NCBI GenBank assembly: GCA_013399305.1
Contig: VXAI01000083.1
Location: 231,804 to 295,803, forward strand
DNA length: 64,000 nt
Reading direction: 5' to 3'
Source: Rostratula benghalensis
Taxonomy: Eukaryota; Chordata; Aves; Charadriiformes; Rostratulidae
Position numbers and translations under genes: made by a program
Notes under the pieces: model-generated
The model's input: only the letters and a program-made list of their open reading frames with translations
The model's database searches: none
Told to the model about the DNA's origin: nothing
Shown here: positions 25,401 to 37,540 of the stretch, piece by piece
Numbering within the stretch: position 1 is the stretch's first letter
Layout: every line of letters begins with the position of its first letter

Positions 25401-28400
25401 AGGCCGTTTGGCAAGAGTTGCAGTCAGGGTTTTTTTGCATGGAAAACAGGGCAGACTAATGTCCTCCATTAAAAGAAAAATATATTCCTTATTAGGCTCC
25501 ACACTGTTCCTCACTTGAAAAAAGCCAGTGTCAATGCCTCTGCCTCAGTGTGTCCCTTCTGATAGCACTCTGTCCAGGCCACGGAGAAGAATCGCCCAGA
25601 GCTTCTGTGGGACTCACAGCTGGATGGGCTAGTGCAGACCAGGAGATGCATCAAAATCTGATGTGTGGCTTCGTACCCTTGGCTCTGAGCACTATGGTGA
25701 CCCTGCAGCCACAGGGACAGCTTTCACACACTGCCAGGTACTCTCTCCTGACTTGACTGTTTATGGTCTAGAACTGCCTAATTTTGCTGCTCCCATTTCA
25801 CTTGTGGCAGGGGAAACAACCTGAATGACAAAGAAGCCCCATCTGGGAGAGGCAGAGAAGAGACTTCAGAGGTTCCCCGAAGAGGCTGAATTGCTTCTGG
25901 ACTCTGCACCACTGCAATCCAGCCCTCTTGATCTCTGATCCATCACGAGCCTGCCCATCCTCACTCAAGCAGTTGTCCGGTATTGCTCTTCTCCCTGTGC
26001 ATGCGAAAAAAGATATATTGTTCCATGGGGGTAATGACACAGTTTAGAACTGTAGTTCAGAAACTACTACACTTCTCTGTGCTATGGCAAAAATGAAAAT
26101 AACACAACAAAAATAAATTCTCCGTAAGAAATAGGTTTGGAGAAAAAGATTTCTCTCTATACTCTGCTCAGACCCAATTTCATTTTGGGTAAATCCTAAA
26201 CATTTTGATTAGTCTTACATTTTTTTTTCCTCATTTGAGCATTCTAATACCTTTATTTTATTGTTCTGTGGCTTTTTAAAAATATTTTAGTAAAAGTAGT
26301 TAAATTTTTGAACCAGCACCATTTCAGAATTCATTACAAAATTCCTTTTGTACCAGGAGTTATACATTCTCCCCAATTTGCCTCCTCCATTTAGTCCTCC
26401 TTATTTTAACATAAGTAGTCTAAGTCCTTCTCCCAAACTTTGCTATTCAGCAAATCTATTTGACTAAAGGAGTTTGGATCTCAGGGGATGAGTTACATCC
26501 AGAAAACATTCTGAAGACGAAGTGCTAAGTAGTATCATAAATTTCTGTACTGCAAGGTTCGCTGCAGGACTATTTGCTCTCCTATAAAGCACTTACCCGA
26601 CTTCCTTTTGAAGGCATGCTGAAATTTGGACAGAAAGTCCCTGGAAACTGCCACTACAGCTTTAGCATTTAATGAGTAAAAAAGTCCTACATACTAAAGC
26701 CATGTGTTTTCAATTTGTGATTGAGTAAGTAGACCAGAGTTTAAGTCACAATAAAAAACTGACGTCTGCCTACATATACCACGCATACTTGCGCAGTGCA
26801 GGGAAGAACATAAAAAAAATCCCTTGCAAGTACAACAAAATTCTACTTTTTGCAAGCTGATAATAAATATTGACAGCTTATATAGGCGTGTTCTCACAGT
26901 AGATGCCTTTGATCCAATGTGGAACAAAATAATGAAAACTTTTTCATATGAGTATTAAATATGGTGGCATAATCCCGGAATTGTACACAATTTGTCTGGG
27001 CTGAGGAGTTGCTCTTGCTGGAAGTTTTGGCAGAAACAGGAATTCTTTTAGACAGGCAGCAACCAAGTGCAATCTGACAGCTCCGATCTCACTGCAGAGC
27101 CATGGCAAAAAAAAGCTTGTAATTCAGTGGGACATGCTCGTGTACACTGCTGCAGTCTGGAAAAAGGTCTCACTCACTGTGGACAGTTTAACCACTCAGC
27201 ATAGTACCTGAAACCCTTGGATGTTCCCAGCAGCCATTAACCCCCCTGCTGAAAATATCCTGAGCACCACCATCACACACTCCTGTGGGCTGCTTTACAC
27301 CAATGACTGTGTTGCATATCCAGGTGTCCCTGATTTCCCCATTGTTGACTTGCAGACCCTGCTAACACCTCCCAAAGCAGTGACCCACCACACTCCTCTG
27401 CTCTAGACTTGCTCCTTTCCAAACCTGGCTCGTGTTTGCACCCTCAGGCAGCAAATAAGAGCCCAGAGCTGGCCCTTTGTGTAAAGGCACATCACAGCAC
27501 AAGTAAACAACAGAACCTGCTCCTTTACAAGGCAGTGGTTCCCACTTACCTGTACATTCAGCATCTGGCTCTGCCCCTATGCTTAGAACCCATCCATACT
27601 TCCATAAATACACACCCTTCCCTACAAGGAGACACCTTACCATCTGTACAACCCTGCTTCCACAGGCAACTCCAACACCTCTCAGTCCAGGAGCCAGCCA
27701 CAGGGCCCATTCCTCACAGCCTGCAGCACGCTGGTCTTCCCAGGGTAGCACAGCCCAGGCTGCAGCTTGTGGCCTAATCAGTGCTTCTCCAGCTCTGCCT
27801 AACACAGAATCACTCACACAGCTGCAGAGGGGACACAACTTGTCCTGGAGCAGGTTATGCAGCACAGCTGTGAGCTTACCAAGGCAACGGGGAGCATTGC
27901 TGAACAGTTGTTAAAATGGTTAAGAGGTGTTCCAAGTAAGGATGCCAGTGGGTATCAGCATTAATTGTTAATTAATCTGTGGCTACTAGAATAAATGAAC
28001 TGTGATAACCAGACTAGAAGCTGTTCCTTTGGTGGCAACGTGACCCTTCATCCCAAGCAGTAAACGTAGCGCATTTGCTGTTTGCAGCTGGTTCAGCTCT
28101 GCCTGGGCTGCCCTGTCTCTGAGATCTGAACCAGGCAAACACTAGCAAGATTGTAACAAGCCTGAACAACACTCAGAATTCTGGAAGCAGCAGAATTTGA
28201 ACAGGCTGTGGTCCATTTGTGCAGCATCATGCTATCTAGAACCAAGCATCATTTCTCTCTTCCCACCCAACCCTGATCTAGGACAGCAGCTCCTACGGAA
28301 ACACTCTCTTCACAAAGGGTGCAATAGCAGGGTCTTCTTCACCCAAAGGACTTTTTGGTTTCACAATTCAGGCCTGTTTGCTCCAATGGCTATTCTAATG

Positions 28401-29411
28401 CCTGTCAGAAGAACTATTACTGCAAGGTGTCTAGGTGGCTTTGTCACACTCATAACTATTTATCACAGAAGGCTACAACCTGTACATAGCTTTGCAAATA
28501 CACTGCACTGTCAGGTTCTCGTTTCCCACCAGAGCTACATTCATCTATTATTGACTTAATTTCATGGGGCAATTTTTGAATAAAACATTAGGTGGTTTCC
28601 AGCAGAGATTCTACTTAAATCCTACATGTTTACTCTGCTCTTTCTAATTTAAGCAGTTTTGTACAGAGAAGAGCCCAAGAGGCAGAATCTGAAAACTAAC
28701 CGAGATTCGCAAAGAACTTTGAGTTGTGTATCCAGCAGAGGTCTGATTCAGCTTGACAACAGCATTTTAAATCAGGATCACTCATCACTTCATCTTGGGA
28801 TTTTGATACTAGCTTCTTTCGTACATTCTTCCATAGCATAAATGGCAGGAGGGACTGGGGAAGGGATTCGTCCCAGACTGACAGCTGGCAGTGAACCCTC
28901 AGCACAGCACTGAGTAAAAGGAAGATAACCCCTAAAACAGAAGGCACAGGAGGGGCTGTGCTTTGGCCCTGGTTACAACTGTCAGAGCTTTTTCCCTACT
29001 GGGCCTACAGGGCAGGATTTACTGCCCAACTACCTTAACCACATTCATAAGAAAAATTTCTAACCATTGAAAGAAATTTGAAGCGGAGTTATTTTTCAGG
29101 CAGGGTGGATGCAGGGGGAAAGGAGACTGAAGATGAGCAGAGGAAAGTGGTTCTGGAGCCTACACAGCCTGACACTGTGGCCCGAGGACTTTCCTGAACA
29201 GACACAAATCTGGCCTGTGAGCCCTTCAGAGCCCAGCCCTCCCTCAGGCTCCAGCAACACCACCACGAGGGAACCCTGCTCAGCGATGGAGCACCAGGGC
29301 AGCACCCTGCAACCCTCAGCGAGGCCCTGAGGAGCAGCAGGGCCCATTGTATGCACCCGCACCACCGGAGGGAAAGGCCTCCTCTGCTGAGGTGAAGGCC
29401 TGAGGTGAGCG

Positions 29412-29840
29412 CTAAGCCTCTTGACTGGGAGCAGGGCCACGGAGGGGGCTTCGGGGGCTTCTGCGGGTGGGTGGCTGGGGAGGGAACCCCACACCCTGCA
29501 TGGGCAGCTGTGGGCAAACCAAGGACATCAATTGCCGCTTCATCACCTCCCCGCTGACCGAGAGCGCGCCGCACCGGGGGCGTGAGAGGCGTCCCTTCCA
29601 CAGCTGCTGCCGGCCCCCGAAGCCCTTCGGCCGAGGCTGGCCCAGCAGCCATTCAAGTACTCGGGCATAGCCCCGCGGCCCGGAGAAGGCGACCGAGTTC
29701 CCGGGGCTTCGTGCCCGCCCCGGCGCGAGGAAGCGCAGCCGCCCGCCGCCGACCGCTAGGTGGCGCCGTCGCCCAACGGTGCGGCAGCGGCCGCGAGCGC
29801 CAGGCGAGGCGGCCCCGCCCCGGGAGCCGCCCGCCGCCAT
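29412..29840 (-). CDS. Hypothetical 142-codon frame opened by the TISU ATG (uncertain)
   Basis: The frame starts MAAGGSRGGAASPGARGRC at the ATG embedded in the TISU/YY1 element and runs without a stop to 29412. The first half is Arg/Gly/Ala-rich because the DNA is CpG-rich. I recognise no domain, signal peptide or family. A GAG|GTGATG sequence near 29562 could be a donor, which would make this a first coding exon rather than a complete gene. No human gene is known to me between CAPN6 and DCX. The start context is good, but long open frames are expected by chance in GC-rich DNA, so coding status is doubtful. Confidence 0.2.
   Translation of the reverse strand: MAAGGSRGGAASPGARGRCRTVGRRRHLAVGGGRLRFLAPGRARSPGNSVAFSGPRGYARVLEWLLGQPRPKGFGGRQQLWKGRLSRPRCGALSVSGEVMKRQLMSLVCPQLPMQGVGFPPQPPTRRSPRSPLRGPAPSQEA
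29753..29766 (+). promoter_or_regulatory. CTCF core motif
   Basis: CCGCTAGGTGGCGC fits the vertebrate CTCF core (CC-D-S-N-AG-R-K-GGC-R-S) at every position. It is in the forward orientation on the + strand, inside the CpG-rich block. By the usual convergent-orientation rule, a forward site would anchor a loop extending rightward, toward DCX. Binding is inferred from the motif only. Confidence 0.6.
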
Positions 29841-29844
29841 CTTG
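29833..29844 (-). promoter_or_regulatory. TISU / YY1 element (CAAGATGGCGGC)
   Basis: The minus strand reads CAAGATGGCGGC, an exact match to the TISU consensus SAASATGGCGGC. TISU elements bind YY1, sit at transcription starts of TATA-less housekeeping promoters, and direct translation from very short 5' leaders. If active, transcription would start about 10-30 nt to the right and run leftward. Confidence 0.5.
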
Positions 29845-29897
29845 GTGGCGCTGGGGGCGAGTGGGAAGCGAGGGTTTGGGGGGGTGCTCTGTTCATA

Positions 29898-30662
29898 GTC
29901 AGAAAATGGTTAGAGTTGGAAGGGACCTCAAAGGTTATCGAGTTTCAACCCCCCTGCCATGGGCAGGGACACCTCCCACGAAACCACGTTGCTCAAAGCC
30001 CCATCCAGCCTGGCCTTGAATGCCTCCAGGGATGCGGGCATCCACAACTTCTCTGGGCAACCTGTGCCATGGTCTCACCACCCTCACAGTAAAGAATTAC
30101 TTCATAATATCTAACTAAATCTCCTGTCTTTCACTTTAAAATCATTACGTCTCATTCTATTGCTCCAGTCCCTCATAAAAGAGTCCCTCCCCATTTTTCC
30201 TGTAGCTCCTTTAGGCACTGGAAAGGGATATAAGGTCTCCTTGGAGCTTTCTGCAGACTGAACAACGCCAATTTTCTCAGCCTGTCCACAGGAGAGGTGC
30301 TCCAGCACTCAGATTATCTTTGTGGTCTCCTTTGGAGCAGCCCCAACAGGTCCGTGTCCTTCTTATATTGGGGTCCCAGAGCTGGACACAGTACTCCAGG
30401 TGGGATCTCCCCAGAATGGAGTAAAGGGGCAGAATCCCCTCCCTCAACCTGCTGGCCACGCTGATGGTGTTGCAGCCCAGGATGCAGTTGGCTTTCTGGG
30501 CTGCAACTCACATTGCTGGGTCGTGTTGAGCTTCTCATCAACCAACACCCTCAAGTCCTCCTCAGGTCTGCTCTGATTCCATTCTCTGCTAAGCCTGTAT
30601 TTATGATTGGAATTGCCCTGCCCCACGTTCAGGACTTTGCAGTTGGTTTGAACTTCACGGAT
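29898..30662 (-). mobile_element. CR1 LINE 3' portion (about 760 bp) abutting the CpG block
   Basis: It starts near AATGGTTAGAGTTGGAAGGG, the reverse complement of a CR1 3' end. It runs through CCCCCCTGCCATGGGCAGGG, CAGAGCTGGACACAGTACTC, CCAGGATGCAGTTGGCTTTC and GAGCTTCTCATCAACCAACA to GACTTTGCAGTTGGTTTGAA. It is minus strand and 5'-truncated, with several frame breaks in the reverse-transcriptase remnant. Its 3' end lies roughly 50-60 bp from the TISU ATG, immediately upstream of the putative leftward start site. Confidence 0.96.
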
Positions 30663-33600
30663 TTGCCTCTTCTGCACAGTGGTGCTGTGGGTAGTGCCTG
30701 TTGCCTGCCTTGGGAAGGGCCAGGAGAGTCCCCATCATGCAGCCCTTGAGTTCATCCTCAGCATGAGCAGAACCTGCTCAGCAGTGAGGGATGAGAGGGA
30801 AATGGCACGGACTGGAGGAGGAGGTGGGGTTACTTCCACAGCTGACCATGGCCTTGGGCAAGTCATTTGGTCCCATGGATGAGGCAGGTTTTTCCCCACG
30901 AGTGCCATGGCAGATGTTCTCCATGGGGGTACAGAGCTCACGCTGGCTGCAAGGGCCCTGCAGAAGGGCAGTGAGACAGATGTTTTTTGAGGCACACGGG
31001 AAACATGATATGCTGCCATTTAGCATTTGTGTAGGCAGCCGTCAGTCACGCTGAAAAACACACATGAAGAGAAAACTCCCCGAGGAACTTACAGAAGACA
31101 GGAGTTCCCTTCTCTTTGAATTGCCATTTGTATTCTGAGTGTTGTGTAAACATTAAATATTTAACACATTGCCGGTAGCACTCTTGCTTCTCGGTGGGAT
31201 TTGGATAAAGCTGTTCTTGTCCCAGGGTCATGAGAAAATCTCTCCGGCTGAACTGTTTTCCCTTCTCCATCTGAGCAGCTGAGACCTCTAGGAGCGGTGC
31301 CCCTCTGGAAGAGGCTTAAATCAAAGCTTCGTTTAACATTGGGAGGAGTTGGAAGGGGATGCATCATGTTTGCTCTGTCACTCATGGTTTGTGGGTTGCT
31401 GCTTACTGCAGCAACGCTGTGAGCCTCTCCAGGCACCTGAAATCCAAACAAATTCTCGGCGCACTTCAGGCATTGCCCTGTGTTTTGGCTGTGGGCATAG
31501 GTGACTCCCTAGGTCACACTGAAACCTGTGGCCGTATCAGGAGTTGAAACTAGCTTTCCTGAGTTGTATCCTACTACTGGTCTAATTACTCTTTTCCTAG
31601 TGCTGTTGCCTGACATTTTAAAAAGTCACAGGTGATCTACTTTTCTGACCACCAGCAGAGTATCTTGAGTCATTTCTATTTCAATATTTCAGGATATTAA
31701 GGGCAGGCTTATTTTTTCTATATCTAAATTTGTCAAGGGGACAGAAAGGTGGGGTTTTTTGTTTCTCCTTTAATTGAGTAAGCCATGAAGGGGATGCTGT
31801 ACTTGCCCGTGTGTGCCTGGGGGCCTGTTCTGCAGCACTTCTTCATGAGACACTAGCATAAGGAAATTGTCCTTTACAAGGAGCTGTGAGGAGGGCATGG
31901 GAGGATACATTTGCCCTTATTCTCGAGTTCTTCAGCGTGTAACTGCACTGCCTCCCCTTTTGGTTCCCATCACGGCTAAAGAACAACCTATTCATTTGCA
32001 GAGCTACAAAAGCTTGGCCTCATCTCACTGCATTTGGCTCATCTGCCTGCTGCATGTGCACAGTAGTGCATGGGTGGGCGACCTCATTTGACAGTTGATT
32101 TCATTATAGATCAAGTGTGTTCCTCCCCTCACGTATCTCATAGTTATCTTCTTCCCTGATGAGGACTTCTTAATTAAAGCATGAACAATTTGTGACAGAG
32201 CAGCATCTCCCAAAGATTTTCTTGCCTGGTACACAAACGCTTTGTTCTCCAAAGGCCAGGCTGGTGGTCTGTTCACTTACAATCAGGACTTTTTGCCGTA
32301 TAACGCTGTAGATGCTGGTCACCTTTCTGGGTAATACAGCACAAATAATAATTTACAGGCTATTAGAGATTTGGCTGTGTACATTCCTCTTCAGTGGTAA
32401 GTTTTTCTCGTTATTACAGTCAGGCTGCTGTACTGTGCTAATACAAGCTTAGGTTTGCTTTGCCGCCTTATTTTTCAGCAAAGCCAGGGCCATACATGTC
32501 AGAGAATGGCATCTTTGTCCCCTTTCTGTCCCCAAAAAGAGCAATTAAGTTCCCTTGTTCCACCAGCAATTGAAAACCTGAGGTCACATTGACTGTGGGA
32601 AGAAGGTCATTCTGGTTGGTCCAGTGCTCTTTGCCAAGAGCCTCAGCAGCCTTGCAGTGATCCTGCCCTGTGTCCTGAAGGCACCAAGGTCACATCAGTG
32701 GGGAGCTGCAGCCACCAGCTCTGCAAGAGAGCCCTGCTGCCCTCAGGACCCAAGCTGGTGCTACGCAGCTGGGAGCTCTGCACCATGTCCCACTGGATGA
32801 CGTATGCGGGCTCTTCATCGCGTCTCCTGTGTCCAAGCGTTCATAAGCTTTTAAAGCAACTAAAGACGCAGGTCAGCCTCATGGGACTGATAAAGCACTC
32901 ATATAATTAAAGTGGTGCTGCTGGGATGTTTAGACCACTAATGTGGTTTCACAGCTCTCAGGAGGATCTGCGCACGGTTATGAATGCATGTATCCATTTG
33001 GACGTCACTGCTTTAGAAGGTGGACAAACAGTGACGTGTCATCTACAGAGCAGCAGGCAGCCAGCCTCTGAAAGAAACATTTTAAATTGCAAGATTTTAT
33101 GAAAGGGGGCATTTGAGAAAAGTGACCAAACTCAGGATTTGTTGCCATGGGTTCGGGAAGACCAAGATCTGAACACAGATGCTGGACATCATTTCTAGTG
33201 ATCTAAAATCCTCCTCAGTCTCCACATACCATTAAAAGCAGTAAACCTACTGGGAAGCTTCAGGGTGTGAGTGGCAGCCTGTGTCTCCGACCTGACGTTT
33301 TGCCAGGGACCTTTGGAAACAACCTTTTTCTCCTCAGCTCCGGTTGCCTTTCTGGCTGTCACTCTCTCAGAGTGACTAGAAGAATAGAGGTTTAACCAGC
33401 TTAATGGCACTTCCCATGACTGTATGTGGGTGCTAAAAGCACACTCTGAACATTTGAATTAGAAGATGACACACACAGTGTGGCTGGAACGCAGTTGTCA
33501 GAAGAAACAACTCAAATCTTTTCCAAACAGCTGCTCACCTGTCAACACTTGTTTGGCTGCACCAACTGTAAGAAGACCCATGCTTAAAATAGATGGGTTT

Positions 33601-36589
33601 CCAACATAAGTGACCAGCAGATTTGACTGACTTCGCATCCTTTGCTGGCTCTCACATTTACCACCACCTTGCACCACACTGGTGACCTGGCAGGTAGACT
33701 CTGTCCTAAGCAAAGCAGGAGGGAGAAGGTGCGATGACAAACCAGTAAAACCCAGTGCTAGCTGATGGCCTGGACACTGGAGTTTGGACAGGAGTGGGGA
33801 GGAACATCACCACTGGGCTGGCACTGGCATTTCTTCAGGGAGGGGTGCTTTCCTAAAGGTTTTACAGGCTCCAGTTATCCTGCTGGATTCAGACTGTGAG
33901 CACGACACTGTAACTGTGTTCCTGGTTTTTGCTTATGTCATCCAAAAATTAATATATTATGCAAGATATTCCCTGCTTTTCATCCCCAGAAACATCAGTG
34001 GATCTTGGGGCACACCCCATTACACCCTCATTACCCACCACATAACCCCAAAAAAGTGTTATAAACTGAACCAAAATGTTTGCATCATTTAGTACGTGTA
34101 GATTAGGGAGAAGTCATTGTGAAATTGGACATTTCTGGGATATCAGGGTGAGCAGATTTAAGTAAAACATCCACAGGAGCTTTAAAATTCTGTAGACCTA
34201 CTTGTGAATAAAAATTGCAAACAAACAATGAATGATTATTGCTATTTTCAGTGACAGAGGCGTGTATGAGGTAACAGAAGCCATACTCCATAAAACACGA
34301 CTCCTGCTCCCTTGCACACGCACAAACACCCAGTAATCTTACAGGGAATAACACAAGGAGTCAGTTGTTTGATGCTCTGTATGGAGCCCAGGTGAGTATT
34401 GCTCATTAACAAGATTGTAAATACAACCTCAAATCATTGAAGTTCTCATTTACTTTGGAGCCTTATTTAAAAAAATAACAAAAAAAACCCCAAAACAAAA
34501 AAACCAACAACAAAACCAAACAAAACAAATCAACCCAAACAGCTGTACTGTGACTCTTTTTTCCAGTGGACATCTGGACAGTCACATTTGTCTGCAGGGC
34601 CTGCATCAGGGTAAAGGTGATACTTGCATGGAAAACTGTACCTTTGAAGCATGGGTGCATTTGGGAGCCGTTGGTGTGGGGGAGCAGATGGTTCCAGTGG
34701 AGGACAAAGGGCAGAGCTCAGACTGCGGGAGACATCACGTAAATGATCCAGATTTGTTGACTTCTAAAGGCATTTTGCGTATAGGAAAGATAAGATTAAA
34801 CATCACCACATAAACCCTGAGCTGCAGAGTTGATGCTACAACTGTGTTCAGCATTTCATAGAGCTAAGGTGACAGAGCCCAGTGAATGTCCTATTACTCA
34901 TGGATCTGGCTGCCATATTTTGGGCTGCAACCCAAAGCCAGCAACCACAGAAAACTTGGGATTGTTTGCAGCTGACAAGACTGACAGGCAAAAAGTATGC
35001 TTTCTTTAACTGGAACCAGATTGCACAGGGAGCAACAGCATCAAGTAATAGCAGTTGGGTCAAGAGATCAGCCTAAGCTTTTCCAACTGGGCCAAAACAT
35101 TCATTTCGGTCCCGGTGACTGACACTGCATAGGCCAAGGGCACTTGAACCTGGAGCTTTTGGAAACAGGCACTGTTTTGCTGCTATGATGAAACAACATA
35201 TTCACATATCTGATGTTCATGTCTGTGTAGATTTGGGCAAATGTAGCACGAAGGTTGGACTTTGGAAACTTAATTTTGCTCTCACATGACTGTAAGTCTT
35301 AAGTAACGTTATACGTGCTATGCCAGCAGCATCATTCCCACCGGTTTGCAGCATTGGTTGTTGGTGCCACACTATCCCTAACTTTCCTTGTAACGCTCTC
35401 TGGAGTCCCTGGGATCACTGGGATTCATAGATACGCACAGCAGGTTGAGGTTTTAAACCTGATGTTTTTTCAGACAACTTTCCACAGGCAGGAGCACTAC
35501 CTCTTCTGTTTTTTATTGATGCCATCTAATACACAGCCTCTAGAAAAGACACCAGTGTGCTTTGTTTGCTCTTGGGGGACTTAAAGACACAAGCAGAGTA
35601 TTTTCTAAAGTACTTTTTCTGCTTTTCTAATAACATTTGCTTCAGTTTCAGCTCATGCACATTCCAGATACGGGCCGTTCTTAGGGGGGGCTTTGTTCTA
35701 CTGGTTTTGCTGCTTCTGGTGGGTACAAGCCCAGCACGGTAACCACAAGTGTTGGTAGCCCTCATGTTGTTTGCCAGCTGGCAGAGCATCTCCTCTGGAT
35801 CTAGAGGAGAAAGACCACAGCCCCCTCCTGGGCTGATGAGTGGTGACCACCGGGCAAAAAGGATTAAGGGCTCCATCCAAGCACAAAATGTTAGGAAGAA
35901 CCTGAGCTTTTTCACAGCAGCCCACACTATGTATGCAGGGATGGCCAGAGCTGACTCACCCCACTCACTTTTGATTCCGCAGATGTGAAGCAGAAACAAA
36001 CAGCAAAGTGGCTTGTACTATATAATTAAACTATGATGTCTAAGCCTGAATTAGACATTTTTCAGGCTCAGGAGGAAGAATGTTAGTGTCTTCACTGTGG
36101 TTCTGACAGGGTAGCTGTGAAAGAAGAACTTGGATCTTTTTCAGGCCTGTGTGGGAAGGCAGGACAAACACAGCGTGTCTCTGAAATCTCACCAGACTCC
36201 CCAAAGGTAATGTAAGACCATACAGGCTTTGCCCAGGCCCTGGATGATGAGACAGAATGCAGATGGGGTACAGATCTTGCTTTTTTGAATCCATGGTTTT
36301 GACTGAAGTGCTGCACGTAGATAAAGAGCTGCCCTTACCTGCACTGTATCTCCTGCCGTGGGACCCACACTGCGCTCATCCCTTTAGTCAAAAGGCCGGG
36401 CTGTTTCAGTCAGGGAGATGCGGGTCTTGATTCAGGGCCATCAAAATTCCTCCCCAGTCTTTTTTGCTACAGTTGTGCAAGTGGGACTAATTTGGGAAAG
36501 CTGATGAATCAAAATGAACAAGTACCTCTATAATTCACAAGTCAGTCAAGACACACTTGCCAAATAAAAGCATCGGAGAGGATTTTCAT
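30663..36589. other. Intergenic DNA between the CpG block and the probable DCX 3' end
   Basis: I see no supported gene. Frames of 60-160 codons on both strands have no recognisable products and no splice context that holds together. GC content is moderately raised to about 31 kb and falls after that. An A/C-rich low-complexity stretch lies at about 34467-34535. No CR1 was seen after 30662. Confidence 0.6.
34467..34535. repeat. A-rich low-complexity tract (A/C mixture)
   Basis: About 70 bases are composed almost only of A and C, with A4-A8 runs broken by C, CC or CCCC. It has no internal gene structure. Confidence 0.8.
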
Positions 36590-36612
36590 TGGCCTAAATA
36601 TTGAAACCAAAT

Positions 36613-36618
36613 TTTATT
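36613..36618 (-). terminator. DCX: Candidate distal DCX poly(A) signal
   Basis: The minus strand reads AATAAA here, within CAAAAAATAAAATTTGG. About 30-50 nt further downstream on that strand is a GU-rich stretch (GGCAAGTGTGTCTTG), as expected for a cleavage/polyadenylation site near 36590. Other AATAAA sequences lie closer to the stop codon, so this may be one of several sites. Confidence 0.35.
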
Positions 36619-37501
36619 TTTTGAAAATGACATTACACACATCTTGCAAATGTACATTTAGATGAGAAAACAATGATTAACAAATATTGAGAGCAAAGCT
36701 ATAAAGTGGACAGGTTCTCTGCTGCATGGCATTGCATTACAAGAATACTCAGACCTGGGATGGTTATTACAAGTATTAAAAACAGTTCACAACACCTCAC
36801 AAAAATGCAGGTTTTTTTCTAGAAAGTCAAATCTTCTAACAAAAGGAAATTCTGTAAAGGGAGAAGAGGCACGGGGGAAAGAAGTGTGGATCTAGGTACC
36901 TTTTGTGGATTATATTTGAAGTCCGTTTCTTACAAAATCCATGTCTGTGAGTGACCCCCTCTTTTCCAAGACTTAGACTGTTTTCTGTCCTCCGTTGCCA
37001 ACAGAACCACAGCTATACAACAGTAAGCCCTGCGTACTCAGCTCAGAGCTTGGGAGTGTGGAGAAAGAGTTGTCTACAGAACCCCTAATATATACCCTCC
37101 CCCTACTCCCCTTCCACTGCACATCCAGGAAAATCAAAAAGTGTGTGCAAACTCTGCAAATCAGGGGCCACGGGACTAGTCCCATGTGGGACAACCCGGT
37201 GTGGAAGCCACAGCCAATACACCACATGCCACATGCCTCAGCTGCAATGGATCAGCAAGATCTCATCGTTTACTGGTGACGCAAACTTCCAAGGATTTAA
37301 CTTGTGCCCCAGTTCAAGCAGAGGCAACAGGTGACTGATCTCCACCTCTTTTACCTTGAAAGTTAGAGTCTAATCAAAGTGCCAAGGCAAGGAGCTGTGA
37401 AAAATTAAGTTCCCCAAGAGAACCTGTTGAGAACTGCTTTTCAAACCTCGTTGTATATCATTTTATTTACGCCCAAATCTGTACTTTACAACCACGAGAG
37501 A

Positions 37502-37540
37502 GACAAAGACAGAATAAGAGAGAGGGAGAGAGAGAGAATC
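37502..37540. repeat. Short GA-rich simple repeat
   Basis: An interrupted (GA)n stretch containing AGAGAGGGAGAGAGAGAGAA. It lies within the probable DCX 3' UTR. Confidence 0.75.

Larger units (their letters stand above)
16811..29400. other. Intergenic or 5'-flanking DNA upstream of CAPN6
   Basis: Apart from the CR1 tail at 20151-20812, the palindrome at 24079-24099 and the weak exon/promoter candidate near 25.1-25.4 kb, I see no supported gene here. The longest frames look like chance: one on the + strand around 20.3-20.9 kb is the antisense of the CR1, and the 167-codon minus-strand frame at 27362-27865 resembles nothing I know. That frame does cross a consensus donor (CAG|GTAAGTGG near 27549), so an unannotated non-coding transcript cannot be excluded. 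The true CAPN6 transcription start is not fixed, so part of this may be CAPN6 5' intron. Confidence 0.55.
29540..29880. promoter_or_regulatory. CpG-island-like block between CAPN6 and DCX
   Basis: About 340 bp of high GC with dense CG dinucleotides is set in AT-rich surroundings. It contains a GC box (CCCCGCCCCG near 29813), a CTCF core match at 29753-29766 and a TISU/YY1 element at 29833-29844. This composition is typical of an unmethylated vertebrate promoter or boundary element. Neither flanking gene starts here by any exon I can see. The motif set favours initiation leftward on the minus strand. Confidence 0.75.

Noticed and set aside
26560..26630. Mini exon-like segment on minus: TTTCAG, ATG, a few codons, then GTAAGTGC
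   Set aside because: Too short to support; the acceptor-donor pair with an ATG could easily be chance.
27362..27865. 167-codon minus-strand frame with a consensus internal donor (CAG|GTAAGTGG)
   Set aside because: No recognisable domain, no good acceptor or promoter pairing, and comparable donors occur by chance every few kb here.
29089..29652. 187-codon minus-strand frame overlapping the CpG block
   Set aside because: It is Pro/Ser/Arg-rich from GC composition and has no family resemblance; the TISU ATG uses a different frame.
35526..35999. 157-codon minus-strand frame
   Set aside because: No domain, no splice or promoter context, and composition like the surrounding intergenic DNA.
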